A stretch of DNA of 64,000 nucleotides from positions 1-64,000 of the forward strand of contig NZ_BOMG01000044.1 in NCBI RefSeq assembly GCF_016862075.1, given 5' to 3'. The first letter of the stretch is position 1. Every line of letters begins with the position of its first letter. Origin of the DNA: Actinoplanes couchii. GTDB lineage: Bacteria; Actinomycetota; Actinomycetes; Mycobacteriales; Micromonosporaceae. Below the pieces are notes generated by a model. That model ran no database searches, was not told the DNA's origin, and saw nothing but the letters and a program-made list of their open reading frames with translations. Below are positions 52,701-61,367 of this stretch, piece by piece. The translations under genes were made by a program, and so were the position numbers.

Positions 52701-55700
52701 GGTGAATGTCAACGGCGCGCCCATCAAACTGCCCGCCACGTTCGGTGACGGCCGGAACGACAACATGCTCTCCTCGGGGCAGATCGTCACGGTGCCGCCC
52801 ACCGGCGTGGTCAACCGGGGCAACGCGGTGGTCTTCGTCGGATTCACCACGAACGGCCCGATCCGGGACGCCACCGGCACGATCACGTACGCCCAGACCA
52901 GCTGCGGCATGAAGAGCCAGTCGTTCACCCTCCAGTCGCTCGCCGACTGGACGACCACCCCGGCCTCCGAGACGGTGTTCACCGCGCCCACCGCCAACAA
53001 GGGCACCGCGACCCGGAGCGCCGTCCCGATCAGCATGTTCGCCACCAGCGTCCCGCTGGCCTGTCCCGGCGCGGTCGTCTCCGGCATCACGCTGCCGCTG
53101 GTCACCAACGTGGCGCAGGCCGGACGCCCGGCCCTGCACCTCCTCGGCCTGGGGATCCGCCAGGTCTCGACAGCCGGCGGTGACCGCTGGGTCGGTAGCT
53201 GGGCCGCGGCCCAGGACACCGCCGTGGTGCAGTCGTACCCGACACCCGGCGCGCCGACCGTGGACGCCACGCTCGACGAGCAGACCGTCCGTGTCCCGGT
53301 GCATCTGAGCATCGGCACCCGCGGTCCCCAGAAGGTCCGGATCCGGGTGGCCAACAGTCTCGGCAAGACCCCGATCACGCTGGACTCGGTCTCCATCGCG
53401 CCGCGGGCCGACGGGGCGGCTGCGGCCTCCGCGCCGGTGGCGCTCCGTTTCAGCGGCTCGAAGTCGATCACCCTGGCGGCCGGCGCCGACATCGTCAGCG
53501 ACCCGGTGCCGTTCTCCGCGCCCGATCGCGCGGTGGTGCTGCTCAGTGCCAAGGTCCGCGGGAAGATCAGCAAGGTGCCGGGGCACCAGGACGGCAAGAC
53601 CCCGGTGTACCTCAGCGCCGCGGACGGCGTCGACCGCACCCTGGACACCGCGGGCACCGGCTTCAGCACGTCCACCGTCACCGGGATCCCGTTCCTGGCC
53701 GGTGTCGACGTCACCACACCCGCCGACAAGCCGTCCGGCGCCCTGGTGCTGTACGGCGACCACACCGTCAACGCCGACACCGTGACCGCCACCGGCGAGG
53801 GCCGGCTCGACAGCCGGATCGCCGAGCAGCTGTTCTGGGCGCCGAACGGCAGCGGGACCGTGCCGTTCGGCGTACTCAATCTGGGTAGCAGTGCGTGGGC
53901 CAACCGGGGCCAACTGCCGAGCGGGGGCGCCGTCACACCGGAGAACGCCATCGCCGCCGTGGACCGGGCGATCCTGAACCAGTCCAATGTCCGGACCGTG
54001 CTGATCTCGGCGGGTTCCAGCGATCTACTGGCCTGCACCGCCACCACCGCCGACGCGTGCGCCACCGCTGTCCAGACCAAGCTGATCGCGCTGACCTCCC
54101 AGCTGCGCAAGGTCAAGACGGATGACGCGAACACCTCAGGCGTCGTGCTCCAGAACAAGACCGGTGGGCTGCGCATCTATGTGGCCACGTTGCCGCCGTT
54201 CGCCAAGCCGGCGACACCGGTACAGGAGGCCGCGCGGAAGCTGGTCAACGAGTTCATCGCCGGCACCGCACCGGGGTCGGACCAGCTCCAGGGGTACGCC
54301 GACGACGTGATCAACTTCGCCGCGGCGGTCTCCGTCGACGGTGACCACCTGTCCGACCGGATCCACGAGGACTACCTGTGGAGGGACAGCACCTCGGTGT
54401 TCCCGAGCGACTTCTTCTACGTGGCGCTCGCCAAGCAGTACCTCGCCGATGCCGACCCGTCGGACTGGATCGTCGACGACCCCACACCCGTCGAGCCCGC
54501 CGTCGCCGAGTGGAAGCTCGGTGAGGGCAGTGGAACCGACGGCCGGGACACCGGCTGGGGTGTCGGCCCCGACCGCGGTCTCAGCCACGCGAAGCTGCAC
54601 GACGTCGCCTGGGCCGACGGGCGGCTGACCGGCCGCAAGGCCGCCCGGTTCGACGGGACCGGCAGCTACGGCGACACCGGACTGCTCCTCAACACCACCC
54701 GCAGTTTCACGGTGAGCGCCTGGGCCCGGCTGACCGACAAGTCCGCCGACCGCACCGTCATCGCCCGGGGTGGCGACGGGAACTCCGCGCTCTACTTCCA
54801 GTACCAGCAGTCCAGTGACCACTGGCGGGCCGTGATGCCGTCGGCGGCCACCGGAGCCGACGTCGTCTGGCACAACGCGGAGTCGTCAACGGTCGCCCGA
54901 ACCGGCGTGTGGACTCATCTGGCCGCGGTCTACGACGCCGAACTGAAGTCGCTCACCCTCTACGTCGACGGGGCGGCCGACACCTCGGCTGCGGACGTCA
55001 CCCCGTTCGCCGACCTGACCGTGCCGACCTGGATCGGCCGGGGCGCCGGCTCCTGGTTCGCCGGCGACCTGGCCGAGGTGCGGGTGTGGAACCGGGCCGT
55101 CAACGACGCCGAGGTATCGGCGCTGGCCCAGCCGGAGATGACGGCCAACTGGCAGTTCGAGGACGACAGCGACGCCACGATCGCCAAGGACTGGAGCTTC
55201 CACGGCAACGACGGCCGGCTCACCGGCGGCGCTGCCTACACCTACCCGGGGCACCCCAGCTTCGGCGACATCGGCGCGGTACGGCTCAACGGCGGCTCCG
55301 CCCACGTCACGTCGAAGCCGCTGCTGCGTACCGACCAGTCGTTCTCGGTCGCGGCGTGGGCCCGGCTGACCACCGCCGACCAGCGCAGCGCCACGGTGCT
55401 GAGCCAGGAGGGTGACCACACCGGACGGTTCATGCTCCAGCGTGGCGGGGACTGCGCCTGCTGGCGGGTCGTGATGACCGGATCGGACAGTGTGAACCCG
55501 GCGGTCACCGTCGCGCAGGCGCCGGCCGGTGTGCAGCTGAACACCTGGACGCATCTGGCCGCCACGTACGACGTGACGACCGGAAGGATTTCGCTGTACG
55601 TCAACGGCGAGCTGTCCGGTGAGGGGCAGTCGACAGGCACCCCGTGGCACGCCGGCGGCTCGTTCACGGCGGGCCGGACCCGCTGGAACGACCAGGCCGC

Positions 55701-55788
55701 CGACTTCTTCCCCGGTGACCTGGACGCGGTGCACGTCTACCAGGGCGTGATCACCCCGGAGACGGTGAAGGAGCTGGGCACCGTCTAG
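49786..55788 (+). CDS. Giant secreted protein: DNRLRE-like region, SGNH-like degenerate domain and two LamG domains
   Basis: ATG 49786 is preferred over 49753 because GAAGGG stands four bases before it. The 2000-residue protein has a signal peptide (residues 1-35, ending AHA). A region to about 300 is common in RHS-linked surface proteins. A DNRLRE-like beta region (VYIDPYW.., residues 300-500) and Ig-like and beta-sandwich units follow. An SGNH-hydrolase-like domain begins at WVGSWAAAQ (Trp 1135) and runs to about residue 1540. In it the nucleophile motif GDSITDG is GDHTVN (His 1326), GxND is GSSD (Ser 1412), and DHLH is DHLS (Ser 1523). Two LamG-type domains follow (about 1575-1775 and 1786-2000). 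It is divergent from the RHS gene. Confidence 0.82.
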   Translation: MPSLWTHRRRLPLASAVAILLTAGTVVAPAPAHAEPKTPAPADPVASAIGKARDEGDPIPVPSLTDEYSTTSANPDGSLTAIYSSAPQRVKQDGAWVPVDTTLVKRKDGTFGPRAANTELSISGGGGTSLLSMSDGKRKLAFSWTGKLPTPVVSGDTATYRDVLPDVDLQVIADATGYSSMLVVKTPEAAADPALQKIDFGLSGTGVKLAETANGGAEAIDTKSGERIFHTDTALMWDSTPEKGAPAPPTGADLTPQEARIAAGSLGRNRAKVQVGIAGGKQTLVPDRKLLTAKSTKFPVYIDPYWSGSPSKSQLQWARISSNGWNVYNSTSTTGATSARVGWDNWAGGGGERARTYYQMNTAGIKGAEIYEANMYVVHRWSASCYNTASVIYGVGAIASWNASGLYWGKEPLKKTGVLSTVNAQELDCGTSKVRPSPASLNFNVLGFIKPLAAGQSNNATFMVEAKNMNDAYHWKQLGYGGGATLSVRYSYKPKFTNGTGNPQVTPSVVDQGRIVTTSRTPTLTAHGYSPKMNGHQENVRITYQVFDNAGTQIRTGYGPGSGYNLNGSAWTVTPALGNGTYSWRASIKNESGLDGGVWSQGQTFHVDTEAPKAPPVVSAQFPPDMMGGSYTDPGVFQFANDRTNNVVGYLFSLDGDLANVTYAANKGTAWTAATVPTPGKVYFATADNAAGTGTAVINGTAGVRFAPGTAGAHRVFVKAVDQGGSTSPQTTYSFYAGTTSPFYAAGNDMVTGWTANNTDGTTTVVPPATLTSTGGFLKTQPSYPGWYFHTGQQGMLADIDTTRRVAVGDSAVFQFNIPAAGVYELGASLMTATNYGVYNLTLDKGWTSETPLVRGFDAYNARNSVTFRNFGIAADSGGTARVLHKGLHTITLTVIGKNAASGGHMAGLDVLRLAPVPTCSVDNTTSCLNNTAISTLTEGTTPSVTRADADGGGSSFEAAHLKAAGWNPGGTVNVNGAPIKLPATFGDGRNDNMLSSGQIVTVPPTGVVNRGNAVVFVGFTTNGPIRDATGTITYAQTSCGMKSQSFTLQSLADWTTTPASETVFTAPTANKGTATRSAVPISMFATSVPLACPGAVVSGITLPLVTNVAQAGRPALHLLGLGIRQVSTAGGDRWVGSWAAAQDTAVVQSYPTPGAPTVDATLDEQTVRVPVHLSIGTRGPQKVRIRVANSLGKTPITLDSVSIAPRADGAAAASAPVALRFSGSKSITLAAGADIVSDPVPFSAPDRAVVLLSAKVRGKISKVPGHQDGKTPVYLSAADGVDRTLDTAGTGFSTSTVTGIPFLAGVDVTTPADKPSGALVLYGDHTVNADTVTATGEGRLDSRIAEQLFWAPNGSGTVPFGVLNLGSSAWANRGQLPSGGAVTPENAIAAVDRAILNQSNVRTVLISAGSSDLLACTATTADACATAVQTKLIALTSQLRKVKTDDANTSGVVLQNKTGGLRIYVATLPPFAKPATPVQEAARKLVNEFIAGTAPGSDQLQGYADDVINFAAAVSVDGDHLSDRIHEDYLWRDSTSVFPSDFFYVALAKQYLADADPSDWIVDDPTPVEPAVAEWKLGEGSGTDGRDTGWGVGPDRGLSHAKLHDVAWADGRLTGRKAARFDGTGSYGDTGLLLNTTRSFTVSAWARLTDKSADRTVIARGGDGNSALYFQYQQSSDHWRAVMPSAATGADVVWHNAESSTVARTGVWTHLAAVYDAELKSLTLYVDGAADTSAADVTPFADLTVPTWIGRGAGSWFAGDLAEVRVWNRAVNDAEVSALAQPEMTANWQFEDDSDATIAKDWSFHGNDGRLTGGAAYTYPGHPSFGDIGAVRLNGGSAHVTSKPLLRTDQSFSVAAWARLTTADQRSATVLSQEGDHTGRFMLQRGGDCACWRVVMTGSDSVNPAVTVAQAPAGVQLNTWTHLAATYDVTTGRISLYVNGELSGEGQSTGTPWHAGGSFTAGRTRWNDQAADFFPGDLDAVHVYQGVITPETVKELGTV

Positions 55789-55800
55789 CCGACGATCACA

Positions 55801-55833
55801 GGGGCGCCCGGCACTCGCCGGGCGCCCCTTTTT
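55801..55833 (+). terminator. Rho-independent terminator
   Basis: A perfect 12-bp GC-rich stem (55801-55812 with 55817-55828, loop ACTC) is followed by TTTTT. It lies 13 bases after the stop of the giant LamG protein gene. Confidence 0.95.
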
Positions 55834-55923
55834 ACGGATTGGCCGGAATCGGGCTCTGGACTTAATGATCGTTCATCTACCCGCCGGTAGCCTGAGCGCT
55901 CGAGCCGTCCGAAGGAGCCCTCG

Positions 55924-56421
55924 ATGCCCGGTTTCCCCCGACTTCTCGCTCTGGCCGCCACTGTCGCCGTCGTTCTCGGGACGGCCTCCCCCGCCCACGC
56001 CGCGACAGCCGCCGGGAAGGCCGCCGTCCTCGCCTCCCTCACCCAGACCACCGCCGCGTCCTACGACAGGTGGAACACGGCCCGGCAGAGCCCGGACGAC
56101 TACGGCTTCGACTGGGGCACCGACTACTGCTCGCTCAGCCCCGACCGGCCGCTGGGTTTCGACTTCCGGCTCTCCTGCCACCGCCACGACTTCGGCTACC
56201 GCAACCACAAGGCGGCCGACGCCTTCACCGGCGCCGCCAAGGACCGGATCGACGACGCCTTCTACGGCGACCTCAAACGCAAGTGTTCGACCTACCGGCC
56301 CGCGGTCCGGCCGGCCTGCCGGACCCTGGCCCTGACGTACTACCGGGCCGTCCAGATCTTCGGCTCGACGGCGTCGGTCACCCAGACCGATCTGGACACC
56401 GCAGCCGAACTGATCGGCTGA
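55924..56421 (+). CDS. Secreted prokaryotic phospholipase A2
   Basis: The 165-residue product has a signal peptide (residues 1-27, ending AHAA) and the prokaryotic phospholipase A2 core: DYCSLSPDRPLGFDF, the catalytic His-Asp pair in SCHRHDFGYRN near residue 95, then CSTYRPAVRPACR with further cysteines. Disulfides probably link the Cys pairs at the two helices. The enzyme cleaves the sn-2 acyl bond of phospholipids with Ca2+ and acts outside the cell. Length and motif spacing fit Streptomyces homologues. The ATG has GAAGGAG eight bases upstream. Confidence 0.92.
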   Translation: MPGFPRLLALAATVAVVLGTASPAHAATAAGKAAVLASLTQTTAASYDRWNTARQSPDDYGFDWGTDYCSLSPDRPLGFDFRLSCHRHDFGYRNHKAADAFTGAAKDRIDDAFYGDLKRKCSTYRPAVRPACRTLALTYYRAVQIFGSTASVTQTDLDTAAELIG

Positions 56422-56424
56422 GCC

Positions 56425-56482
56425 CTGACACATGGAATGGGGCCGGCGGAAGATCCGCCGGCCCCATTCCGTGTGCTGTCAG
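56425..56482. terminator. Bidirectional terminator between convergent genes
   Basis: A perfect 17-bp stem (56434-56450 with 56454-56470, loop AGA) is extended outward by imperfect CTGACACAT/GTGTGCTGTCAG arms. It sits between the phospholipase and chitinase stops, overlapping the last codon of the chitinase gene. Confidence 0.85.
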
Positions 56483-57567
56483 CAGTACAGGTTGCCGCCC
56501 GGGGTCACACCCAGGATCCCGGCGAAGCGGTTGTACGCGTCGACCCGGCTCTGCACCTGGGCGGGGTTGCCGCCGTTGCACTCCAGGGCGCCGTTGATGC
56601 TGCGGATGGTCTCGCCGAAGCCGCGGCCGTTGACGATCGCCTCGTGCGGGGTCATGGTGCCGGGACCGCGCTGGGTCATCCAGTACCAGACCGCCGTCTG
56701 GTAGGCCACCGACGCCTCGTTCTTGACCCGGTCCGGGTTGTTCAGCAGGTCGATGCCGAGCGCGTCACCGGCCGCCTTGTAGTTGAAGTTCCAGCTCAGC
56801 TGGATCGGGCCACGACCGTGGTAGGCGCTCTGCCCGGCCGGGCAGCCGTAGGGCTGGTTGCGGTCGCAGTAGAGCGGCCAGTTCGCCTGGTTCAGCTCCT
56901 CGACGTAGACCAGGCCGCCGGACTCGTGGTTGACGTTGGCGAGGAAGGCCGCGGCCTCCTGGCGCTTGACCGTGTCGCTGCCGGTGGTGGTGAAGGCCGG
57001 GAACTTCTTCACGGCATCGATCAGACCGGCGTACGAGTAGAAGGCGATCCGGTTCGGGAACATCTGGTTGAACTGCGCCTCGGTCACCGGGAAGCTGCCG
57101 TTTCCGGTGGGCGGCGGGGTGGTGGTCCCGGAACAGGTGTACGGCGACCAGTACCAGGTGCTGATCACCGGGTCGTACCCCGGGTTCTCGTGGGTGGCCT
57201 GGTAGTACTGCCCGTTGGTGTACTTCACGATCGCGCCGGCCGGGTAGAACTGCCCGGCCACCCAGCTCGGGTGGTTGCAGTTGCCGGACGGCGGCGGGGT
57301 GGTGGTGCCGCCACCGCAGGAGCCGTTGTCACTCCACACGCCGGACCCTCCGGTACTGGGCGTCTCGCCCTGGGTCCACCACTTGGCGGTCCAGTTGTGC
57401 CCACTGTACGAGGCCCGCTGGCCGCCGGTGTAGACCGCCGAACCGCTGTACGCCGCGGCGCAGGCCTCGGCCGCGTGCGACGCGGTCATCGGCATGAGCG
57501 CGGCGGCGGCCCCGGCCACCGCGACACCGATCGTGGCCATGATCGACAACACCCTTTTTCTGGGCAT
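56479..57567 (-). CDS. Secreted GH19 chitinase with two chitin-binding modules
   Basis: The 362-residue product has a signal peptide (about residues 1-32) and two carbohydrate-binding modules of CBM5/12 type: one with SGHNWTAKWWTQGETP and one with FYPAGAIVKYTNGQYYQATHENPG and WYWSPY. A Thr/Pro linker follows each one. The GH19 catalytic domain (about 155-362) has FLANVNHESGGL with the acid Glu, QLSWNFNYKAAGDALG and the substrate-binding AYHGRGPIQL. It hydrolyses chitin with inversion. Length matches Streptomyces ChiC-like enzymes plus an added module. The 232-base gap to the next gene is AT-rich. Confidence 0.93.
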   Translation of the reverse strand: MPRKRVLSIMATIGVAVAGAAAALMPMTASHAAEACAAAYSGSAVYTGGQRASYSGHNWTAKWWTQGETPSTGGSGVWSDNGSCGGGTTTPPPSGNCNHPSWVAGQFYPAGAIVKYTNGQYYQATHENPGYDPVISTWYWSPYTCSGTTTPPPTGNGSFPVTEAQFNQMFPNRIAFYSYAGLIDAVKKFPAFTTTGSDTVKRQEAAAFLANVNHESGGLVYVEELNQANWPLYCDRNQPYGCPAGQSAYHGRGPIQLSWNFNYKAAGDALGIDLLNNPDRVKNEASVAYQTAVWYWMTQRGPGTMTPHEAIVNGRGFGETIRSINGALECNGGNPAQVQSRVDAYNRFAGILGVTPGGNLYC

Positions 57568-57799
57568 GCTTCACCTTCCGTACGTCTCGGTACGCACTGG
57601 CGCGAGGGGGATGAGTGGTACATCGACTCAACTAGATCAATAGACCCGCAGTCAAGACATCTGTTAAGAAAGTTCAAAAATAAACCGCGCGACAAGCGAT
57701 CGACAGCCGACGGCGGAGGCCGTATGTTAGGCGCGATTCGTCAGCTGCCCAATCTCCGGACGACGCGCTTCGCTTGGACAACGTGGGGAGTTCGCCACA
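57568..57799. promoter_or_regulatory. Divergent intergenic region upstream of the chitinase gene
   Basis: This AT-rich gap separates the chitinase gene (leftward) from the membrane protein gene (rightward). TTGACT lies on the minus strand at 57650-57655 as a possible chitinase -35 box; the matching -10 box is weak. No chitinase-type direct repeat (as in Streptomyces) is convincing. Confidence 0.4.
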
Positions 57800-58825
57800 G
57801 TGCCTGACCGGAAAGCCGAGCGATCGAGCCGACTACGGATCGGCGGATGGCTCGCATCCCGCGACGACACCGCCGGAGACAACCGGCCCGCCCTGCCCGG
57901 CCGGCCACCCGCACGGGCCCTGCCGCCCGGCCCCGGCCACGCCGCCCGCGACATCGCCGCCGCCGCCACCGCCGCCGAGATCGGCAGGCACCGCGCCGGA
58001 CGCCGCTGGTGGCGGCTGGCCGCGGCAGCAGCCGCGGGCACCGTCACGGTGATCGCCATCGTGCAGAACACCGGCGGCGACCAGCCGACCACCCTACCCG
58101 CCGCGGCCCCCGGCCCGGTGTGGCCCGCCGACCCGAGCGCCACCTGGTCCCTGTCGCCGCCCGGCCAGGCGACCATCTCGCTGGAGCCGTCCAGCCCGGC
58201 GCCGTCCCCGTCCACCGGGGCGACAAGCGCCCGGCCCGTGCCGACGACGACCACGCCCAGCCCGCCGAAGGCGAACCCGGCCCCGGTCAGACCGGCCCTG
58301 ACCGTCTCCGCGGGCCAGGTGCCGACCCTGGTCGACCTGAGCGCCGAGGGCACCCGGGACTGGGTGCACTTCGGCCTGGACGACCCGAGTTCGATCAACC
58401 GGCGGAGCAGCGGAAACTCGATCGAGGACCTGGGCACCACCGGCAGCCGCGGCCGCTACGAGAACAACCCGCAACGGTTCACCTGGTCCGGCGGCCGCCC
58501 GACCGGTGCGGCCGCCCGCACCCCCACCGGCGTCTACGCCTGCGGCGAGGGCTCCGGTTTCACCCTCCGGGTACCGGCCGGCCCGGCGACCCGGACCCTG
58601 CGCCTCTACGCCGGAGTCTGGATGGCCGGCGGCAAGCTGACCACGACCCTGAACGGCCTGACCCGGACCAGAACCCTGGAGAACCGGGAGGCGATCAGCA
58701 CCAACCGCTTCGAGATCAAGTTCCGGGCCCCCGCCGGCAGCAAACTGACCCTGACCTGGAAAGCCACCGACGTCTACCACCCCACCTGCGGCAACGTCGA
58801 CATGCAGGCCGCCACCCTCAGCTAG
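57800..58825 (+). CDS. Membrane-anchored protein with C-terminal beta-sandwich domain
   Basis: The 341-residue product (GTG start) has a cytoplasmic N terminus of about 75 residues, one membrane helix (LAAAAAAGTVTVIAIVQ), and a Pro/Ser/Thr linker of about 90 residues. A C-terminal beta domain (about 170-341, LTVSAGQVPTLVDLSAEGTRDWVHFGLDD and YAGVWMAGGKL) resembles jelly-roll domains attached to secreted actinomycete hydrolases, with two Cys (near 240 and 332). I do not recognise a function. It lies next to chitinase and phospholipase genes on the outside-acting theme, but no operon link is visible. Confidence 0.75.
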   Translation: MPDRKAERSSRLRIGGWLASRDDTAGDNRPALPGRPPARALPPGPGHAARDIAAAATAAEIGRHRAGRRWWRLAAAAAAGTVTVIAIVQNTGGDQPTTLPAAAPGPVWPADPSATWSLSPPGQATISLEPSSPAPSPSTGATSARPVPTTTTPSPPKANPAPVRPALTVSAGQVPTLVDLSAEGTRDWVHFGLDDPSSINRRSSGNSIEDLGTTGSRGRYENNPQRFTWSGGRPTGAAARTPTGVYACGEGSGFTLRVPAGPATRTLRLYAGVWMAGGKLTTTLNGLTRTRTLENREAISTNRFEIKFRAPAGSKLTLTWKATDVYHPTCGNVDMQAATLS

Positions 58826-58840
58826 GACAGGGTCTCCGGG

Positions 58841-59443
58841 TCAGATCTTCGGAGCGGACCTCGCTCGTGACAGCAGGTCGGAGAACCACCCGGCCTCGTC
58901 GATCGGGACGAACTCGACGGTGGCCCAGAACTTCCCGGCGACCGCGATCTGCGGCGACTCGCTGCTCACCGATCGGACCCCACCGGAATCGGTGAAGTAC
59001 ACCGTGACGTTCTCGAATCCCGTCCCTGGCCGGCCGGTCTCGACAGCGCCCTGCCGGACACACCGCCCGGCGTCGCCGCCACTACGAATGCCCTCGCAGG
59101 TACCGGTCGGCTCCGCGGAGAACTCCACAACGGCCCACACACTCGGGTCACCGAAGGTGTAGCTGTCCGCGACGACACCCGTCTGCAGGCCGGCTGACAT
59201 TTCGGTCAGGCCGGCCGGCTGGGTCATGGGCACGTAGGAGTACCCGGGAGCACCGGAAGCACGTGCCTTCTCGATCACCAGAACGCTTTCCAGCAGTCTG
59301 CCGTCCGGAACCGAGGGATCCACGGCACGAGTGTCGGGCTGTTGCGGCTCGACCGACGACTGGCATGCCGCCAGCAGGATCCCGACAACGGACGCGGCAA
59401 GAACAATCGGTCCCGTTCGTCTTCCGTCTACCGGCATGGTCAT
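58841..59443 (-). CDS. Predicted lipoprotein of unknown function
   Basis: The 200-residue protein has a lipoprotein signal: ASVVGILLAAC gives a lipobox with Cys near residue 27. The mature part is predicted beta-rich with a Cys pair in TGTCEGIRSGGDAGRC. No family is recognised. A second possible start codon (Met 3, two codons downstream) may be used. It is separated from the SRPBCC gene by 15 bases. Confidence 0.65.
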   Translation of the reverse strand: MTMPVDGRRTGPIVLAASVVGILLAACQSSVEPQQPDTRAVDPSVPDGRLLESVLVIEKARASGAPGYSYVPMTQPAGLTEMSAGLQTGVVADSYTFGDPSVWAVVEFSAEPTGTCEGIRSGGDAGRCVRQGAVETGRPGTGFENVTVYFTDSGGVRSVSSESPQIAVAGKFWATVEFVPIDEAGWFSDLLSRARSAPKI

Positions 59444-59458
59444 CTATTTAGCACGGGC

Positions 59459-59962
59459 TCAGGACAGGGTGCCGACCAGTGCCTCGTAGTGGGGCTTCAT
59501 CGCCGGGTAGTAGTCGTCGAAACTCGGCTGGGGGGTGTTGTCCCGGGACGCGGTGAGCATGTCGAGGTAGTACTCCCAGCCCGGGCCGATCTCGCCTACC
59601 GCGCCGGTGCTGTCCAGGTGGTGCACCAGCTGGAGCTCGGTGATGCCGTCGGCGTGGGCCAGCAGCAGCTCCATCCGCCAGTCGCCGGACTCGTCGGTGG
59701 AGGACAGGGCCAGGCGGCGGGGTGGCTCGCACGCGTCGATGCGCATCTCCATCGTCGGCTGTTGTTCCTCGTACGACATCCGGACCTTGATCGTCTGACC
59801 TGCCCCCGGCTCGCCCTCCCACGGGCCGAACCACCGGGCTGTTCGATCAGAATCGGTCACGCTGGCCCAGACGTCCTCCAGGGGCGCCCGGAACGTCCGG
59901 CTGAGCACGAGGTCGTGGCCCAGCGCGGTCCGCAGCACCCGCCCGTTCGGTTCGCTAGTCAT
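59459..59962 (-). CDS. SRPBCC/AHSA1-family protein
   Basis: The 167-residue protein starts at the ATG at 59962, which has AGAAGGAC five bases upstream. It has the AHSA1 (START-like) outline: VLSRTFRAPLEDVWASVTDS at the N terminus, ARWFGPWEGEPGAGQTIKV and the closing GWEYYLDMLTA helix. Such proteins form a helix-grip fold with a ligand cavity and often bind small hydrophobic molecules. The ligand is unknown. It may share a transcript with the lipoprotein gene downstream (15-base gap). Confidence 0.85.
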   Translation of the reverse strand: MTSEPNGRVLRTALGHDLVLSRTFRAPLEDVWASVTDSDRTARWFGPWEGEPGAGQTIKVRMSYEEQQPTMEMRIDACEPPRRLALSSTDESGDWRMELLLAHADGITELQLVHHLDSTGAVGEIGPGWEYYLDMLTASRDNTPQPSFDDYYPAMKPHYEALVGTLS

Positions 59963-60023
59963 GCCGTCCTTCTGCCCAGGGAAGCCACGGTTCACGCCTG
60001 ACAGTGATACGCCGGCACCCAAG

Positions 60024-61349
60024 TTACCGCGTGTACTGGTTCTCCGGTCTCGGCAAGCCGAGGTGTTCCCGGAACGTCGAACCGGTGTAGCCCTCCCGGA
60101 ACAGGCCCCGTGCACGCAGGATCGGCACGACGGTCTCGGCGAACACGTCGATCCCGGCCGGCAGCGACGGCGGCATCACGTTGAAACCGTCCGCGGCGCC
60201 GCTGGTGAACCAGTCTTCGATGTGGTCGGCGACCTGCTCGGGGGTGCCGGCCAGCACCTTGTGGCCACGAGCGCCGGCCAGTTTGTGCAGCAGTTCGCGC
60301 AGGGTGGGTTTCTCACGGCGGACGATGTCGGCGTACACCTGGGTGCGGCTCTTGAGGTTGTCGGTCACGTCCCCCGCACCGGCGAAGGCCTCCTCCGGCA
60401 CCCGCTCGTCCAGGTCGAGATAATCGAGGTCGACGTAGGCGAAGTCCTTGAGCTGCATCAGCCCGAACGCCGGCACGGTCAGCTCGTTCAACTCGGCCTG
60501 CAGGCGCAGCGCCTCCTCCTCGGTGCCGCCGATCACCGGGCTCAGACCGGGCAGGATCTTGACGTGTTCCGGGTCGCGGCCCCGGCCGGCGGCCTGCCGC
60601 TTGATGTCGGTGTAGAAGGCGCGGGCGTCGTCGATGTGCTGCTGGGCGGTGAAGATCGCCTCGGCGTACTTGGCGGCGAAGGCCCGGCCGTGGTTCGACG
60701 AACCGGCCTGGACCAGCACCGGATAGCCCTGCGGCGGGCGCGGGGTGGTGAGCGCGCCCTGGACACGGACGTGCCGGGAGTCGATCCCCGGGTGGTGGAT
60801 GCGCGCCGGATCGAGGTAGCGGCCGGCCACCCGGTCCAGGCGGATCGCGTCGTCCTCCCAGCTGTCCCACAGCTTCAGCACGGCGTCGACGTATTCGTCG
60901 GCGCGTTCGTAGCGGGTCGCCGCGTCCGGGTTCCCGTCCAGACCGAAGTTGCGGGCGGCGGCGGGCGAGTCGGTGGTGACGATGTTCCAGCCGGCCCGGC
61001 CGCGGGAGAGATGGTCCAGGCTGGCCAGGGAGCGGGCCAACTGCCAGGGATGCGAGTACGTGGTAGACGCGGTGCCGATCAGCCCGATCCGCCGCGTGGC
61101 CCCGGCGATGACCGCCAGGGTCACCAGCGGGTCGAGCCGGCCCGCCGAGTTGAACTCGATGTTGTCGTCGAGTTTCGGGATGTCGGCGAGGAAGACCGCG
61201 TCGAAGGCGGCCGCCTCGGCCGTACGCGCCAGTTCGGTGTAGAACCCGGGGTCGAACATCCGGTCCGGTGTGGAACCGGGATGCCGCCAGGCCGCCTCGT
61301 GGTGGCCCGAGGCGAGGATGAACAGGTTCAGGTGGAGTTGGCGCGTCAC
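60024..61349 (-). CDS. LLM-class flavin-dependent monooxygenase (NtaA/SnaA/DszA family)
   Basis: The 441-residue enzyme belongs to the FMN-dependent bacterial luciferase-like group: LHLNLFILASGHHEAAWRHP at the start is typical of NtaA/SnaA/DszA, then SGRAGWNIVTTDSPAAARNFG with its conserved loop, and QAGSSNHGRAFAAKYAEAIF. It uses reduced FMN supplied by a separate reductase to oxygenate substrates such as sulfones, nitrilotriacetate or pristinamycin precursor. It is downstream of two DszC/SfnB-like genes and a hydrolase gene with no reductase in the window, so the set may act on organosulfur or other small molecules. Confidence 0.88.
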   Translation of the reverse strand: MTRQLHLNLFILASGHHEAAWRHPGSTPDRMFDPGFYTELARTAEAAAFDAVFLADIPKLDDNIEFNSAGRLDPLVTLAVIAGATRRIGLIGTASTTYSHPWQLARSLASLDHLSRGRAGWNIVTTDSPAAARNFGLDGNPDAATRYERADEYVDAVLKLWDSWEDDAIRLDRVAGRYLDPARIHHPGIDSRHVRVQGALTTPRPPQGYPVLVQAGSSNHGRAFAAKYAEAIFTAQQHIDDARAFYTDIKRQAAGRGRDPEHVKILPGLSPVIGGTEEEALRLQAELNELTVPAFGLMQLKDFAYVDLDYLDLDERVPEEAFAGAGDVTDNLKSRTQVYADIVRREKPTLRELLHKLAGARGHKVLAGTPEQVADHIEDWFTSGAADGFNVMPPSLPAGIDVFAETVVPILRARGLFREGYTGSTFREHLGLPRPENQYTR

Positions 61350-61367
61350 AGCCGGTCGGTCTCCGTA

